A DNA stretch of 64,000 bases from an uncultured SAR116 cluster alpha proteobacterium (GTDB taxonomy: Bacteria > Pseudomonadota > Alphaproteobacteria > Puniceispirillales > Marisalimonadaceae), in contig CABYED010000001.1 of the NCBI GenBank assembly GCA_902517815.1, positions 62,001 through 126,000 on the forward strand, in the 5' to 3' direction. The notes under the pieces are model-generated. The model saw only the letters and a list, made by a program, of their open reading frames with translations. It ran no database searches and was not told the origin of the DNA. The translations under genes were made by a program, and so were the position numbers. Numbering within the stretch: position 1 is the stretch's first letter; each line of letters begins with the position of its first letter. Positions 1 through 7,772 of this stretch are shown here, piece by piece.

Positions 1-189
1 CTTTTGATTAAAAGTAATTTGTTTTTTTATTGATTTATTATTTTCGATTTCTTCAAATGATTTACAAATTTTACCACGAAGCTCTTTGAACCATAAACTT
101 GCTAATTGTTTTTTGTTTTTTAATGTTTTTATATCATCTAAACATTCTTTTGCATTTAAAGTTTTAAGCATTTTAACTTTTACAGACAT
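1..189 (-). CDS. hemF: Oxygen-dependent coproporphyrinogen III oxidase, N-terminal fragment
   Basis: The first 63 codons of a minus-strand gene run off the left edge. The peptide contains LWFKELRGKICKSFEEIE at about residues 32-49, which matches the start of HemF, the enzyme that oxidatively decarboxylates coproporphyrinogen III in heme synthesis. The ATG at 189 lies 17 bp inside the end of the upstream cca gene; a second in-frame ATG at 171 would begin 1 nt after the cca stop and is an equally possible start. The call rests on a short N-terminal stretch, and the catalytic part is outside the window. No signal peptide is visible, in line with a cytoplasmic enzyme. Confidence 0.7.
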   Translation of the reverse strand, partial: MSVKVKMLKTLNAKECLDDIKTLKNKKQLASLWFKELRGKICKSFEEIENNKSIKKQITFNQK

Positions 190-1525
190 GTTGTTTATTT
201 TCTTTTATATTTCTTAAAAAATTTATAATTTCTTTAGGTGAACTCTTAAAATTGTTATTTACCCAAAAATTTTCAGCTTGGAAAAATAATTTTTCAACTT
301 CGTCGAAAGTAATTGTTTTTTTTAATTTTACTATTTCCTCTCTTTCTAATGGGAATATAGGCCACTTTAATTCCCAAAAATCAACGTCTTTTATTTTTTC
401 AAAGCACAAAATATGTAACAAACCTAATTTATACCAATTAAATGGTATCCGGTCCTTATCAAACAATCCTTGTTTTTTAGAATTTATAAAAAACCTAAGT
501 TTCCACATTAATTGAAGCAATTTGATTTTTTTTTCCTGAACTTCAAGCATTCCCAAAAAATTGTTTTTAATTTTTATTTTTGAATTTATTATTTGTCTGA
601 CAAAGTGCAAGAATTTAGCTTTTCTTTTATTTAAATCAAATCTATTGATAATCATTTCTATATTATTTTCTCCATATAGATGGATCATGGTTACGGAAAT
701 TAAATCTAATTTTTCATTTTGTATCAAAGTTGTTGCGTTAGATTTTATAAAATCAATTATTTTAAAGTCATTGATCATGAAACCAGCATGATTGCTGAAT
801 TTATGATTATTGTTTTTATTAATTAGAAGATATTGATCTACAGATAATTGATTGATCATCAAAAAACATTTATGACAATTCTTAACTAATAGTATTTTAT
901 CAATCTCGTCTCTAATTCTCTTGTTTGATAAATTAATTATATTTGGCACTCTTGAAATTATTTTTTTTTTTAAATTTTGAGACATTTTGTTATAAAAATT
1001 TCCAGAGAAACGGCAAAATCTTATAATTCTTAAATAATCTTCTTCGATTCTTTCTATTGGATCACCTATAAAGGCAAGATATCTTTTATTAATATCATGT
1101 TTCCCATTAAATTGGTCAATTAAATTTCCTAGTGAGTCTAAATATAAGCTGTTGATAGTAAAATCTCTTCTTTTTGCATCCTCATTTAAACTAAACGCGT
1201 TATCAACAAGTGCAGATCTTCCATAAGAAATTAAATCTTTCCTCAAGCTTGTTATGTGGTATTCTTTTTCTTTTATTATTAATGAAATAGTTTTATATTT
1301 AATATAAGTTTGGTTGACCTTTATATTATTTTGACAAATTATTTTTGCAAATTTTTTTATATCTTCATTTATTACAAAATCAATGTCAGTTACTTCTTGA
1401 TTAACAAGGTAATCCCTTAAAGCTCCACCAACAACCCAAATTTTGAAACCAAAATTTTCAGCGAGATTGAAAATAATTTTGATATTATTATCTATTTCAA
1501 AAAAATTTTTAAATTCATTTTTAAT
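173..1525 (-). CDS. cca: CCA tRNA nucleotidyltransferase / poly(A) polymerase family
   Basis: Class II nucleotidyltransferase that builds or repairs the CCA end of tRNA. Reading upstream of the first TTG (1246), the frame stays open and encodes the catalytic head: VVGGALRDYL, then DIDF (the metal-binding DxD), then RRDFTINSLY and EEDYLRIIRFCRF. The gene must therefore start near 1525, giving about 450 aa. No ATG, GTG or TTG exists in frame before GGALRD. An in-frame TGA lies at 1531, followed by ATA, ATT, AAA, AAT. An AAAGG Shine-Dalgarno-like element (1536-1540) lies 7 nt before the ATA and 10 nt before the ATT. An ATG at 1518 is out of frame and meets a stop after eight codons; one extra T in the T7 run (1499-1505) would join it to the gene. 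The family is certain, the start is not. The 3' end overlaps hemF. Confidence 0.85.
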   Translation of the reverse strand: MKNEFKNFFEIDNNIKIIFNLAENFGFKIWVVGGALRDYLVNQEVTDIDFVINEDIKKFAKIICQNNIKVNQTYIKYKTISLIIKEKEYHITSLRKDLISYGRSALVDNAFSLNEDAKRRDFTINSLYLDSLGNLIDQFNGKHDINKRYLAFIGDPIERIEEDYLRIIRFCRFSGNFYNKMSQNLKKKIISRVPNIINLSNKRIRDEIDKILLVKNCHKCFLMINQLSVDQYLLINKNNNHKFSNHAGFMINDFKIIDFIKSNATTLIQNEKLDLISVTMIHLYGENNIEMIINRFDLNKRKAKFLHFVRQIINSKIKIKNNFLGMLEVQEKKIKLLQLMWKLRFFINSKKQGLFDKDRIPFNWYKLGLLHILCFEKIKDVDFWELKWPIFPLEREEIVKLKKTITFDEVEKLFFQAENFWVNNNFKSSPKEIINFLRNIKENKQHVCKS

Positions 1526-1540
1526 TATTCAAATACCTTT

Positions 1541-1795
1541 TTATTTCGAAAAATTTCCATCTTTGACTTTACCATCAATTAATGTAGGTGGTTGATAGTA
1601 ATAACTAGGATCATAGGAATCTATTTCTAGGTATAAAAAAGCAAATAAAACAAAAACACAAAAACCAATAACACTTACTAATGTCGAATAAAAAATTTGA
1701 TTATTTTTTGTTAATTTATTCAAAATATATCTTGTTAAGAAAAAAAGACCTACAGAAAATACAACTGCTAAAAAAATAATTAAATATCGTCGCAT
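1541..1795 (-). CDS. DUF6111 family small membrane protein
   Basis: An 84-residue protein starting at the ATG at 1795, which overlaps the 3' end of the Nudix gene by 16 bp. It has two hydrophobic segments, at about residues 4-22 and 35-57, and ends in a tail with YYYQPPTLIDGKVKDGNF. That tail resembles the C-terminus of the alphaproteobacterial DUF6111 family, which usually sits between a Nudix hydrolase and the CCA-adding enzyme, as it does here. The function is unknown; the context suggests only co-transcription with cca. The longer reading frame from 1861 lies inside the Nudix gene and its first 22 codons are not convincing. Confidence 0.7.
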   Translation of the reverse strand: MRRYLIIFLAVVFSVGLFFLTRYILNKLTKNNQIFYSTLVSVIGFCVFVLFAFLYLEIDSYDPSYYYQPPTLIDGKVKDGNFSK

Positions 1796-2403
1796 GGTGG
1801 CAACTCCCTTAAACCTAAACCTGCAGATATAGTTACTAACACTCTTGCTGTTAACCCCCAAATATTTTTACCATCAAAATTTATTGTCCATGTCATCGAC
1901 ATACTTGAGTTAGTAGGTGGTTTTTGTCTCAAATGACAATCTGGTGATAATAGACATTCAATTGGAGGGAAAAAAATTTGTTCTACCTCACTTAAATTGG
2001 GTTTTAATAATTTTCGCCAATTTGAATTAGATTTTATAATACCAAGAAATGGTGTTACAACATAACCTGTACCTGTGAAAAATTTTGGTAAATTTCCTAC
2101 TATACTGAAATGATCTTTAATAATATTTATTTCTTCTTCAGTTTCTCTGATTGCAGTCTCTTCTAAATTAAAATCTTCTTTTTCTTTTCTTCCACCCGGG
2201 AAAGCAATTTGTCCAGCATGTTTTCTTAAATTATCTTTTCTTTTAATCATTAAAATCGAACTATTTTTTTTCATACCATCATTAATAAATAATACTAAAA
2301 CACTCGCTTCATTATATTTATCGTCTGGTCGTTCTTTATCACCGGCATTCTTAACCCTATGTATACATGTTTCAAGATCAGTTTTAGATATAATATTTAT
2401 CAT
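1780..2403 (-). CDS. Nudix hydrolase, CoA pyrophosphatase (NudL-like)
   Basis: A 207-aa hydrolase of the Nudix superfamily. The Nudix box appears as GGRKEKEDFNLEETAIRETEEEI (split here as GGRKEKEDF followed by NLEETAIRETEEEI), directly preceded by KHAGQIAFP. That HAGQIAFPGG signature is typical of the NudL/YeaB group, which cleaves coenzyme A and acyl-CoAs to phosphopantetheine and 3',5'-ADP. The family usually has about 190-210 residues, so the protein is full length. It heads a tight minus-strand unit Nudix-DUF6111-cca-hemF in which neighbouring genes overlap or nearly touch. Substrate preference is inferred from the motif and not shown. Confidence 0.85.
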   Translation of the reverse strand: MINIISKTDLETCIHRVKNAGDKERPDDKYNEASVLVLFINDGMKKNSSILMIKRKDNLRKHAGQIAFPGGRKEKEDFNLEETAIRETEEEINIIKDHFSIVGNLPKFFTGTGYVVTPFLGIIKSNSNWRKLLKPNLSEVEQIFFPPIECLLSPDCHLRQKPPTNSSMSMTWTINFDGKNIWGLTARVLVTISAGLGLRELPPCDDI

Positions 2404-2481
2404 AGACTTAAAGTTTAAATAATTATTTTTTATATATTAATAATGTATTATTATAGTTTAGGAAACAATGATGAAACTTTA

Positions 2482-3396
2482 ATGTATATTTATTTACCTA
2501 TAGCAGAACAACCAATTCACACATTAGCAATTTTAGGTGTTGGTGCATTTCTTGGTCTTATAATGGGATTGGTTGGTGTAGGTGGAGGCTTTCTTTTAAC
2601 CCCAATCATGATGTTTTTAGGTATACCACCACCTGTGGCAGTTGCCTCAGTGGCCAATCAATTAGTTGCTCCCTCAGTCTCAGGAGTTTTATCTCATTGG
2701 AAAAGAAGTAACGTTGATTTCAAAATGGGTACCGTTTTACTAGTAGGTGGTGTTGTAGGTTCTTCTATCGGTGTACTTTTGTTTAATTTTTTGGGTAAGA
2801 TTGGACAATTGGACTTTGTTATTAAATCTTCCTATGTGATTTTTTTAACCCTTATTGGCAGTCTAATGTTCGCAGAGTCACTTAGATTAATTTTAAGAAC
2901 AAGAAAAGGAAAAGTATCAAGAGGAAAACTTCATCAACATAATTGGCTACATGGATTACCTTTTAAAATTAGATTTAGGAAATCAAAATTATATATTTCA
3001 ATTTTATTACCTATTTTGATTGGTGTTATTGTTGGTATTCTTGCTGCTCTAATGGGCATTGGTGGTGGCTTTATTATAGTACCAGCAATGATATATCTTT
3101 TAGGCATGCCTACATCTTTAGTTGTTGGAACATCTTTGTTTCAAATCATTTTTGTTGCTGCAAACACTACTATTCTCCAAGCATCTCAAAACCAGACTGT
3201 TGATATAGTTCTAGCAACAATTCTATTATTGGGTTCTGTAATAGGAGTCCAGATAGGTTCAAGGTTTACAAACATTTTGAAAGGTGAATATTTAAGGTTA
3301 ATTTTGTCTTCCATTATTATTATAGTAAGTTTAAAACTTTTGGTTGATTTAATTACTGTTCCTTCTGATCTTTTTTCAGTGATAATAAGTAGGTAA
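2482..3396 (+). CDS. TSUP family transporter (TauE/SafE)
   Basis: An integral membrane protein of about 304 aa with some eight hydrophobic segments. It has the twin glycine-rich repeats of the TauE/SafE family: GLVGVGGGFLLTP near the N-terminus and ALMGIGGGFIIVPA in the second half. Members export sulfite, sulfoacetate or related organic anions. The start at MYIYLPIAEQP fits alphaproteobacterial relatives; the frame is open back to another ATG at 2443, but those 13 extra residues look unrelated. It is followed 6 bp later by a TIGR02186 gene and then a UspA gene, a recurrent alphaproteobacterial grouping. The exported substrate cannot be read from the sequence. Confidence 0.85.
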   Translation: MYIYLPIAEQPIHTLAILGVGAFLGLIMGLVGVGGGFLLTPIMMFLGIPPPVAVASVANQLVAPSVSGVLSHWKRSNVDFKMGTVLLVGGVVGSSIGVLLFNFLGKIGQLDFVIKSSYVIFLTLIGSLMFAESLRLILRTRKGKVSRGKLHQHNWLHGLPFKIRFRKSKLYISILLPILIGVIVGILAALMGIGGGFIIVPAMIYLLGMPTSLVVGTSLFQIIFVAANTTILQASQNQTVDIVLATILLLGSVIGVQIGSRFTNILKGEYLRLILSSIIIIVSLKLLVDLITVPSDLFSVIISR

Positions 3397-3402
3397 ATTA
3401 AG

Positions 3403-4152
3403 ATGAATTTTTTTTTTCATATTAATGTAATTTTTTTAGTATTATTTCTAACGTCAAACACTTATGCACAAAATCAAATAGTTGCAGATTTGTCACAGGA
3501 AAATGTAAAAATTTCAACAGATTTTCTTGGTGCTAAGATTCTTCTATTTGGTGCCTATGATGGGAAAAAGGGTGATGATATCATTGTAATTGTTACGGGC
3601 CCCAAAGGATTAGTTACTGTTCAAAAGAAAGAAAAAGTACTTGGCGTTTGGGTTAATACAAGAAAAGTCAATTATATAAACGCTCCTAAATATTTAAGTA
3701 TTTCATCTAATAGAAAAATTGAAGACATACTTAATCAAAAAACTCAAAAGATATCTGAAATTGGAGTAGATAATTTGAATATTAGGATGCAACCAGGTAT
3801 TAAAGTTGAAAATGAAAAACATTGGAGACAGGCGCTTACAAGAAATATGTTGAAATCAAATTTATGGAGTATAAATGAAAATTCTGTGATCTTGAATAAA
3901 GATGCACTTTTTAGATCATTTTTAGAATTACCATCAAATGTAATTACTGGTCAGTTTGAAGTTAAGATTCTACATTATCGTAATAGTAAACTTGTCTCAC
4001 AACAAATTAATTCAATCAATGTTTCAAAATCAGGTATTAGTGCAGAAATTTATAATATAGCTCAAAATTACTCTACATTATATGGTATTTTTGCAGTTTT
4101 TTTGGCAGTTTTAGTTGGTTGGGGATCTAATTTAATTTTTAGAAAAGTTTGA
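3403..4152 (+). CDS. TIGR02186 family protein, exported and C-terminally anchored
   Basis: A 249-aa protein with a hydrophobic leader (about residues 6-22, cleavage plausible after TYAQ) and a C-terminal transmembrane segment (about 223-244) ending in basic FRKV. The ectodomain would face the periplasm. It resembles the conserved alphaproteobacterial family TIGR02186, typically encoded just after a TauE/SafE transporter as here, and shows the family-like stretches DFLGAKILLFGAYDG and IVTGPKG. The function is unknown. The pairing suggests a periplasmic accessory of the exporter, but this rests only on gene order. Confidence 0.75.
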   Translation: MNFFFHINVIFLVLFLTSNTYAQNQIVADLSQENVKISTDFLGAKILLFGAYDGKKGDDIIVIVTGPKGLVTVQKKEKVLGVWVNTRKVNYINAPKYLSISSNRKIEDILNQKTQKISEIGVDNLNIRMQPGIKVENEKHWRQALTRNMLKSNLWSINENSVILNKDALFRSFLELPSNVITGQFEVKILHYRNSKLVSQQINSINVSKSGISAEIYNIAQNYSTLYGIFAVFLAVLVGWGSNLIFRKV

Positions 4153-4162
4153 TGAGGAATTA

Positions 4163-4669
4163 ATGACTAATAAAAACGTAAGTAAGAGATCACAAGTTTC
4201 ACAACCAAAAAATAGGTTATTCTTAGTTGTAGCAGATGATAGTAAGGAATTACATCAAGCCCTATATTATGCTGCAAGAAGAGCAGCAACAGCTGGCGGA
4301 GAAGTTGCATTATTTAGATGCATTGAACCTATAGAAGGACAACTTTGGGGAGGAGTTACTGAAATCATGGAAGCAGAAGCTGAACAAGCTAGTAAAAATT
4401 TACTTCTAGAACTTGGTGAATATTGTGAAAAGCTGGGGGCACCAAAACCTAGAACATTTGTTCGAAAAGGTATTCTTCATGAAGAACTTTTTAATTTAAT
4501 TGATAAAGAAAAAGCTATAAGAGTCTTAGTTTTAGGAGTTTCAACAGAACATGGAAATCCTGGCCCTTTGATTAACTATGTAATTAATAAGGGTAGCACT
4601 GAGTGTAGAGTACCCATCACTATAGTGCCTGGAAATCTTACAGATGAACAAATTGATGCACTTGTTTAA
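4163..4669 (+). CDS. Universal stress protein family (UspA)
   Basis: A 168-aa cytoplasmic protein with an alpha/beta Usp fold. The strand LFLVVADDSKELHQAL is followed by the helix with ALYYAARRAATAGGEVALF, and a C-terminal segment has VLVLGVSTEHGNPGP and VPITIVPGN. It lacks a clear G-2x-G-9x-G-S/T ATP-binding motif, so it may belong to the non-ATP-binding UspA group. It lies 10 bp behind the TIGR02186 gene and probably shares its transcript. Members help cells endure starvation or stress by unclear mechanisms; the specific role here is unknown. Confidence 0.8.
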   Translation: MTNKNVSKRSQVSQPKNRLFLVVADDSKELHQALYYAARRAATAGGEVALFRCIEPIEGQLWGGVTEIMEAEAEQASKNLLLELGEYCEKLGAPKPRTFVRKGILHEELFNLIDKEKAIRVLVLGVSTEHGNPGPLINYVINKGSTECRVPITIVPGNLTDEQIDALV

Positions 4670-4729
4670 AATAATAGTTGATTTTAAATAAACTAACTTT
4701 ATACGTATATAAAATTTAAAGAGTGATCT

Positions 4730-5260
4730 ATGTTTAAAAAATTATTAATCATTATATTAGGGATTATGTGTGCAACCATGGTTAAACCAGTAAAAAAAGC
4801 AACTGCAAGTTCAAGTAAATTCATAACGATTGAAACCTCCAAAGGTAAAGTCTTAATTGAAACTTTACCAAAAATTGCACCTAATCATGTTAAAAGAATT
4901 AAAGAATTAGTTAAGCAGAAATTTTACGACGGAATTATTTTCCATAGAGTTATAGAGGGCTTTATGGCTCAAACAGGTGACCCTGATGGTAACGGAACTG
5001 GTGGCTCAGGAAAGAATTTAAAAGCTGAATTCTCAGACTATGAATACAAGTATGGAACTGTTGGAATGGCAAGATCGATGAGCCCAGATAGCGGGGACAG
5101 CCAATTTTTCATATGTTTTGACGGTTGCAGTCATCTAACAGGTCAGTATACAGTATGGGGTCAGGTGGTTTCGGGCATGGAAGTTGTTGAAAATCTAGCA
5201 GTAGGCGAACCTCCAAGCAATCCAGATAAAATGATATCAGTTAGAATTGGTAAAAAATAA
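4730..5260 (+). CDS. Peptidyl-prolyl cis-trans isomerase, cyclophilin type, exported
   Basis: A 176-aa cyclophilin with a short N-terminal hydrophobic leader (about residues 3-17), which suggests periplasmic folding of exported proteins. The family core is complete: FYDGIIFHRVIEGFMAQTGDP (with the catalytic Arg in FHRV), GTGGSG, and SQFFICFDGCSHLTGQYTVWGQV. The usual histidine-containing motif is replaced by HLTGQYTVWG, common among bacterial cyclophilins. The gene is preceded by a 60-bp spacer and converges on pyruvate kinase, with only 2 bp between the two stop codons. Confidence 0.9.
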   Translation: MFKKLLIIILGIMCATMVKPVKKATASSSKFITIETSKGKVLIETLPKIAPNHVKRIKELVKQKFYDGIIFHRVIEGFMAQTGDPDGNGTGGSGKNLKAEFSDYEYKYGTVGMARSMSPDSGDSQFFICFDGCSHLTGQYTVWGQVVSGMEVVENLAVGEPPSNPDKMISVRIGKK

Positions 5261-5262
5261 AA

Positions 5263-6678
5263 TTAAATTTCAACAACTCTAATTGAATTTGTTGAACCAG
5301 ATATTCCAAAAGGCATGCCTGCTACAACCACTATAGTATCACCTTCTTTTGCAAAATTTTTAATTTTTATAATTTCTCTTGCCTCTTGTATTGCTGCTTC
5401 ATAACCTTGAACTTTACTAAAAAAAGGACACGCTCCCCATAATAGTGAAAGCTTTCTTTTTACATTAATATCAGGTGTCATAACTACTAACAATAAATTT
5501 GAACGTTCTCTGGACATTCTATAAGCCGTATTTCCAGATGCTGTAAAAGCAACTACAGCTTTTGCATTTACTGACTCAGCTAAGCTTACAGCAGAACGTG
5601 AAACTGCACTATAAATAAAGTTTTCTCTTCTTAAATTTTGTGGTCCGTCGCCTGGATTTATTTTAATATGGTTTTCAGCTGATGTTATTATTCTATCCAT
5701 AATGTTTACTGTCTCAAGAGGATAAGAACCAACAGCTGTTTCTGCAGATAGCATAACTGCATCTGCACCATCAAAAACAGCAGTAGCAACATCAGAGGCT
5801 TCTGCCCGTGTTGGCGACGGTGTTTCAATCATAGATTCAAGCATTTGTGTTGCAACAATAACTGGCTTACCTGCTTGTCTACATTTAAGGATAATTTCCT
5901 TTTGTATGCCTGGAACTTCTTCAGGTGCTAACTCAACCCCTAAATCACCTCTTGCGACCATTATACTATCGCAGGCTTCAATTATTTCATTTAATTCTTT
6001 TAAAGCAGATGGCTTTTCTATTTTTGCAATTACGCCTGCTTTATTACCGATATATTTTTTTACTTCTTCTACATCATTCAATTTCTGAACAAAAGAAAGG
6101 GCTATCCAATCAATTTCTTGATTTAATATAAATTTGAGATCCTCAATATCTTTGGAGGTTAAGGGACTTGTATTTAGCACAATATCTGGCAGGTTTAAAC
6201 CTTTATTACTTTTAATAGGTCCTCCTACTACAACTTCAGTTTTTATTTTATCTTTCGATATATCTTTGACTTTAAATTGTAACTTTCCATCATCCATAAG
6301 TATGTTCGAGCCAATTGACAAACTTTCAAAAATTTCATCGTGTGGTAAATTTACCCTCTTAAAATCTCCAATTTCTGGATCTTTATCAAAAATGTAATTA
6401 CTCCCCTTGATCACTTTTGTTTCATTTTTCACTGCTCCAATTCTAAATTTTGGTCCTTGGAGATCAGCAAGAATTGCAACATTAGAATTCATTTCTTTTT
6501 CCGCTGACCTGATATATGTAATTCTTTTTAAGTGGTCTCCATGATTACCATGACTAAAATTTAAACGAAAAACATTTACACCTGTTTTTATTAATTTTTT
6601 GACAATGTTTGGGTCATCTGTTGCTGTGCCAATTGTCGCAACTATTTTAGTAGATCGAGGAAACTTTGAGTTTGTCAT
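5263..6678 (-). CDS. pyk: Pyruvate kinase
   Basis: A full-length (471 aa) pyruvate kinase, converting phosphoenolpyruvate and ADP to pyruvate and ATP in glycolysis. Visible motifs are RSTKIVATIGT (residues 8-18), NVFRLNFSHG (35-44), the catalytic-lysine region IAKIEKPSAL, VARGDLGVE, and TRAEASDVATAVFDGADAVMLSAETA, which covers the substrate and K+ region. The C-terminal allosteric domain ends with GDTIVVVAGMPFG. The gene appears monocistronic on the minus strand, with its promoter in the 122-bp gap shared with a divergent small gene. Confidence 0.96.
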   Translation of the reverse strand: MTNSKFPRSTKIVATIGTATDDPNIVKKLIKTGVNVFRLNFSHGNHGDHLKRITYIRSAEKEMNSNVAILADLQGPKFRIGAVKNETKVIKGSNYIFDKDPEIGDFKRVNLPHDEIFESLSIGSNILMDDGKLQFKVKDISKDKIKTEVVVGGPIKSNKGLNLPDIVLNTSPLTSKDIEDLKFILNQEIDWIALSFVQKLNDVEEVKKYIGNKAGVIAKIEKPSALKELNEIIEACDSIMVARGDLGVELAPEEVPGIQKEIILKCRQAGKPVIVATQMLESMIETPSPTRAEASDVATAVFDGADAVMLSAETAVGSYPLETVNIMDRIITSAENHIKINPGDGPQNLRRENFIYSAVSRSAVSLAESVNAKAVVAFTASGNTAYRMSRERSNLLLVVMTPDINVKRKLSLLWGACPFFSKVQGYEAAIQEAREIIKIKNFAKEGDTIVVVAGMPFGISGSTNSIRVVEI

Positions 6679-6800
6679 TATCTGTCCTTTACTTTTTACC
6701 TTTATACATTAATTTTAAAAAAAATATTAAATTTATTTATTTAAAAATTAAAATCGGCAAGCTATTTGCAAACTCCTAACATACTACAGGAGAAATATAG

Positions 6801-7010
6801 ATGGCGCAGATTGTTCCCTTTCCACTTGATAAAGTTAGAAAGTCAAAAAATGAAAATATTTTTGAAGAAAAACATATTCTACATATGATAAAAAATATTA
6901 GACAAAACTATCCTCCATCACTTTGGAACACTGTTTATCAACTTACTAAACAAGGTCATATTGATAATGATGATATCTATAACTCTGTGGATACAAACCC
7001 CAAAAATTAA
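6801..7010 (+). CDS. Small hypothetical protein (69 aa)
   Basis: A short gene with a good ribosome-binding site (CAGGAG, 7 nt before the ATG). The product is basic and polar with no transmembrane segment or signal peptide. It starts MAQIVPFPLDKVRK and contains YPPSLWNTVYQL, which looks like an amphipathic helix. I do not recognise the family. It is divergent from pyk and is followed by a 76-bp gap before a GST gene. The Shine-Dalgarno sequence and codon use like the neighbours support a real gene. Confidence 0.55.
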   Translation: MAQIVPFPLDKVRKSKNENIFEEKHILHMIKNIRQNYPPSLWNTVYQLTKQGHIDNDDIYNSVDTNPKN

Positions 7011-7086
7011 GTTCTTTAAAATAAATTTTATTTCAAACAATATAAGGATTTAATAATATATAAAAGTAATTTAAAGTTACTACAAA

Positions 7087-7749
7087 ATGGAAATAAACTT
7101 TAAATATCCTATATTATACACTTTTAGAAGATGTCCTTATGCAATGAGGGCAAGATTTGCCATCAGGTCATCTAAGATAATTGTAGAAATAAGAGAGATT
7201 AAGTTACAAGAAAAGCCATTTGAATTTTTAAAATTATCTCCAAAAGGGACTGTTCCAGTTTTAATTACAAACTCAGGTGAAGTTTTAGAAGAAAGTTTGG
7301 ATATAATTTACTGGGCTTTAAATAAAAATGATCCACATAAATGGCTTGCTAAAGGAAAATTAGAAAATCAAGAAGTTATTAAACTTTTAGATGATCTGGA
7401 AAATAAATTTAAACCTAATTTAGATAAGTATAAATATCCAAGTAGATATTCTGGAGTTGATCAATTTTTTCATAGAGATAAAAATTTATGCTTTCTTAAA
7501 AAATTAAATTCCTGCCTAGAAAATAATAAATCACTCAATTGTGAACATCTTTCTTTATTAGATTACGCTATATTTCCATTTGTTAGACAATTTAGAAACG
7601 TTGATCAAGATTGGTTTGACAAATTAAATTTTATTTTTCTGAACAAGTGGATTAATCAAATCATTGATAGTAAAGATTTTTCATCTATAATGAAAAAATT
7701 CAAAAATTGGGAACCAAATGACGTTCCGATTTATACATATTTTGAATAA
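7087..7749 (+). CDS. Glutathione S-transferase family protein
   Basis: A 220-aa two-domain protein. The N-terminal thioredoxin-like half begins with PILYTFRRCPYAMRARFAI, where CPYA is a glutaredoxin-like redox site, followed by SPKGTVPVLI (the cis-proline glutathione-binding loop) and EESLDIIYW. The C-terminal half is helical. Related proteins conjugate or reduce substrates with glutathione. It is 23 bp upstream of a thiolase gene and may be cotranscribed with it. The physiological substrate is unknown. Confidence 0.82.
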   Translation: MEINFKYPILYTFRRCPYAMRARFAIRSSKIIVEIREIKLQEKPFEFLKLSPKGTVPVLITNSGEVLEESLDIIYWALNKNDPHKWLAKGKLENQEVIKLLDDLENKFKPNLDKYKYPSRYSGVDQFFHRDKNLCFLKKLNSCLENNKSLNCEHLSLLDYAIFPFVRQFRNVDQDWFDKLNFIFLNKWINQIIDSKDFSSIMKKFKNWEPNDVPIYTYFE

Positions 7750-7772
7750 TTTATTTACCTAGGAGAAATTTT

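Noticed and set aside
1247-1530. Gene-free region upstream of a 357-aa tRNA nucleotidyltransferase
   Set aside because: The frame is open and encodes the GGALRD and DxD motifs of the enzyme; the shorter version would be inactive.
2443-2481. Longer N-terminus for the TSUP transporter
   Set aside because: The 13 extra residues resemble no family member, and no ribosome-binding site precedes the first ATG.
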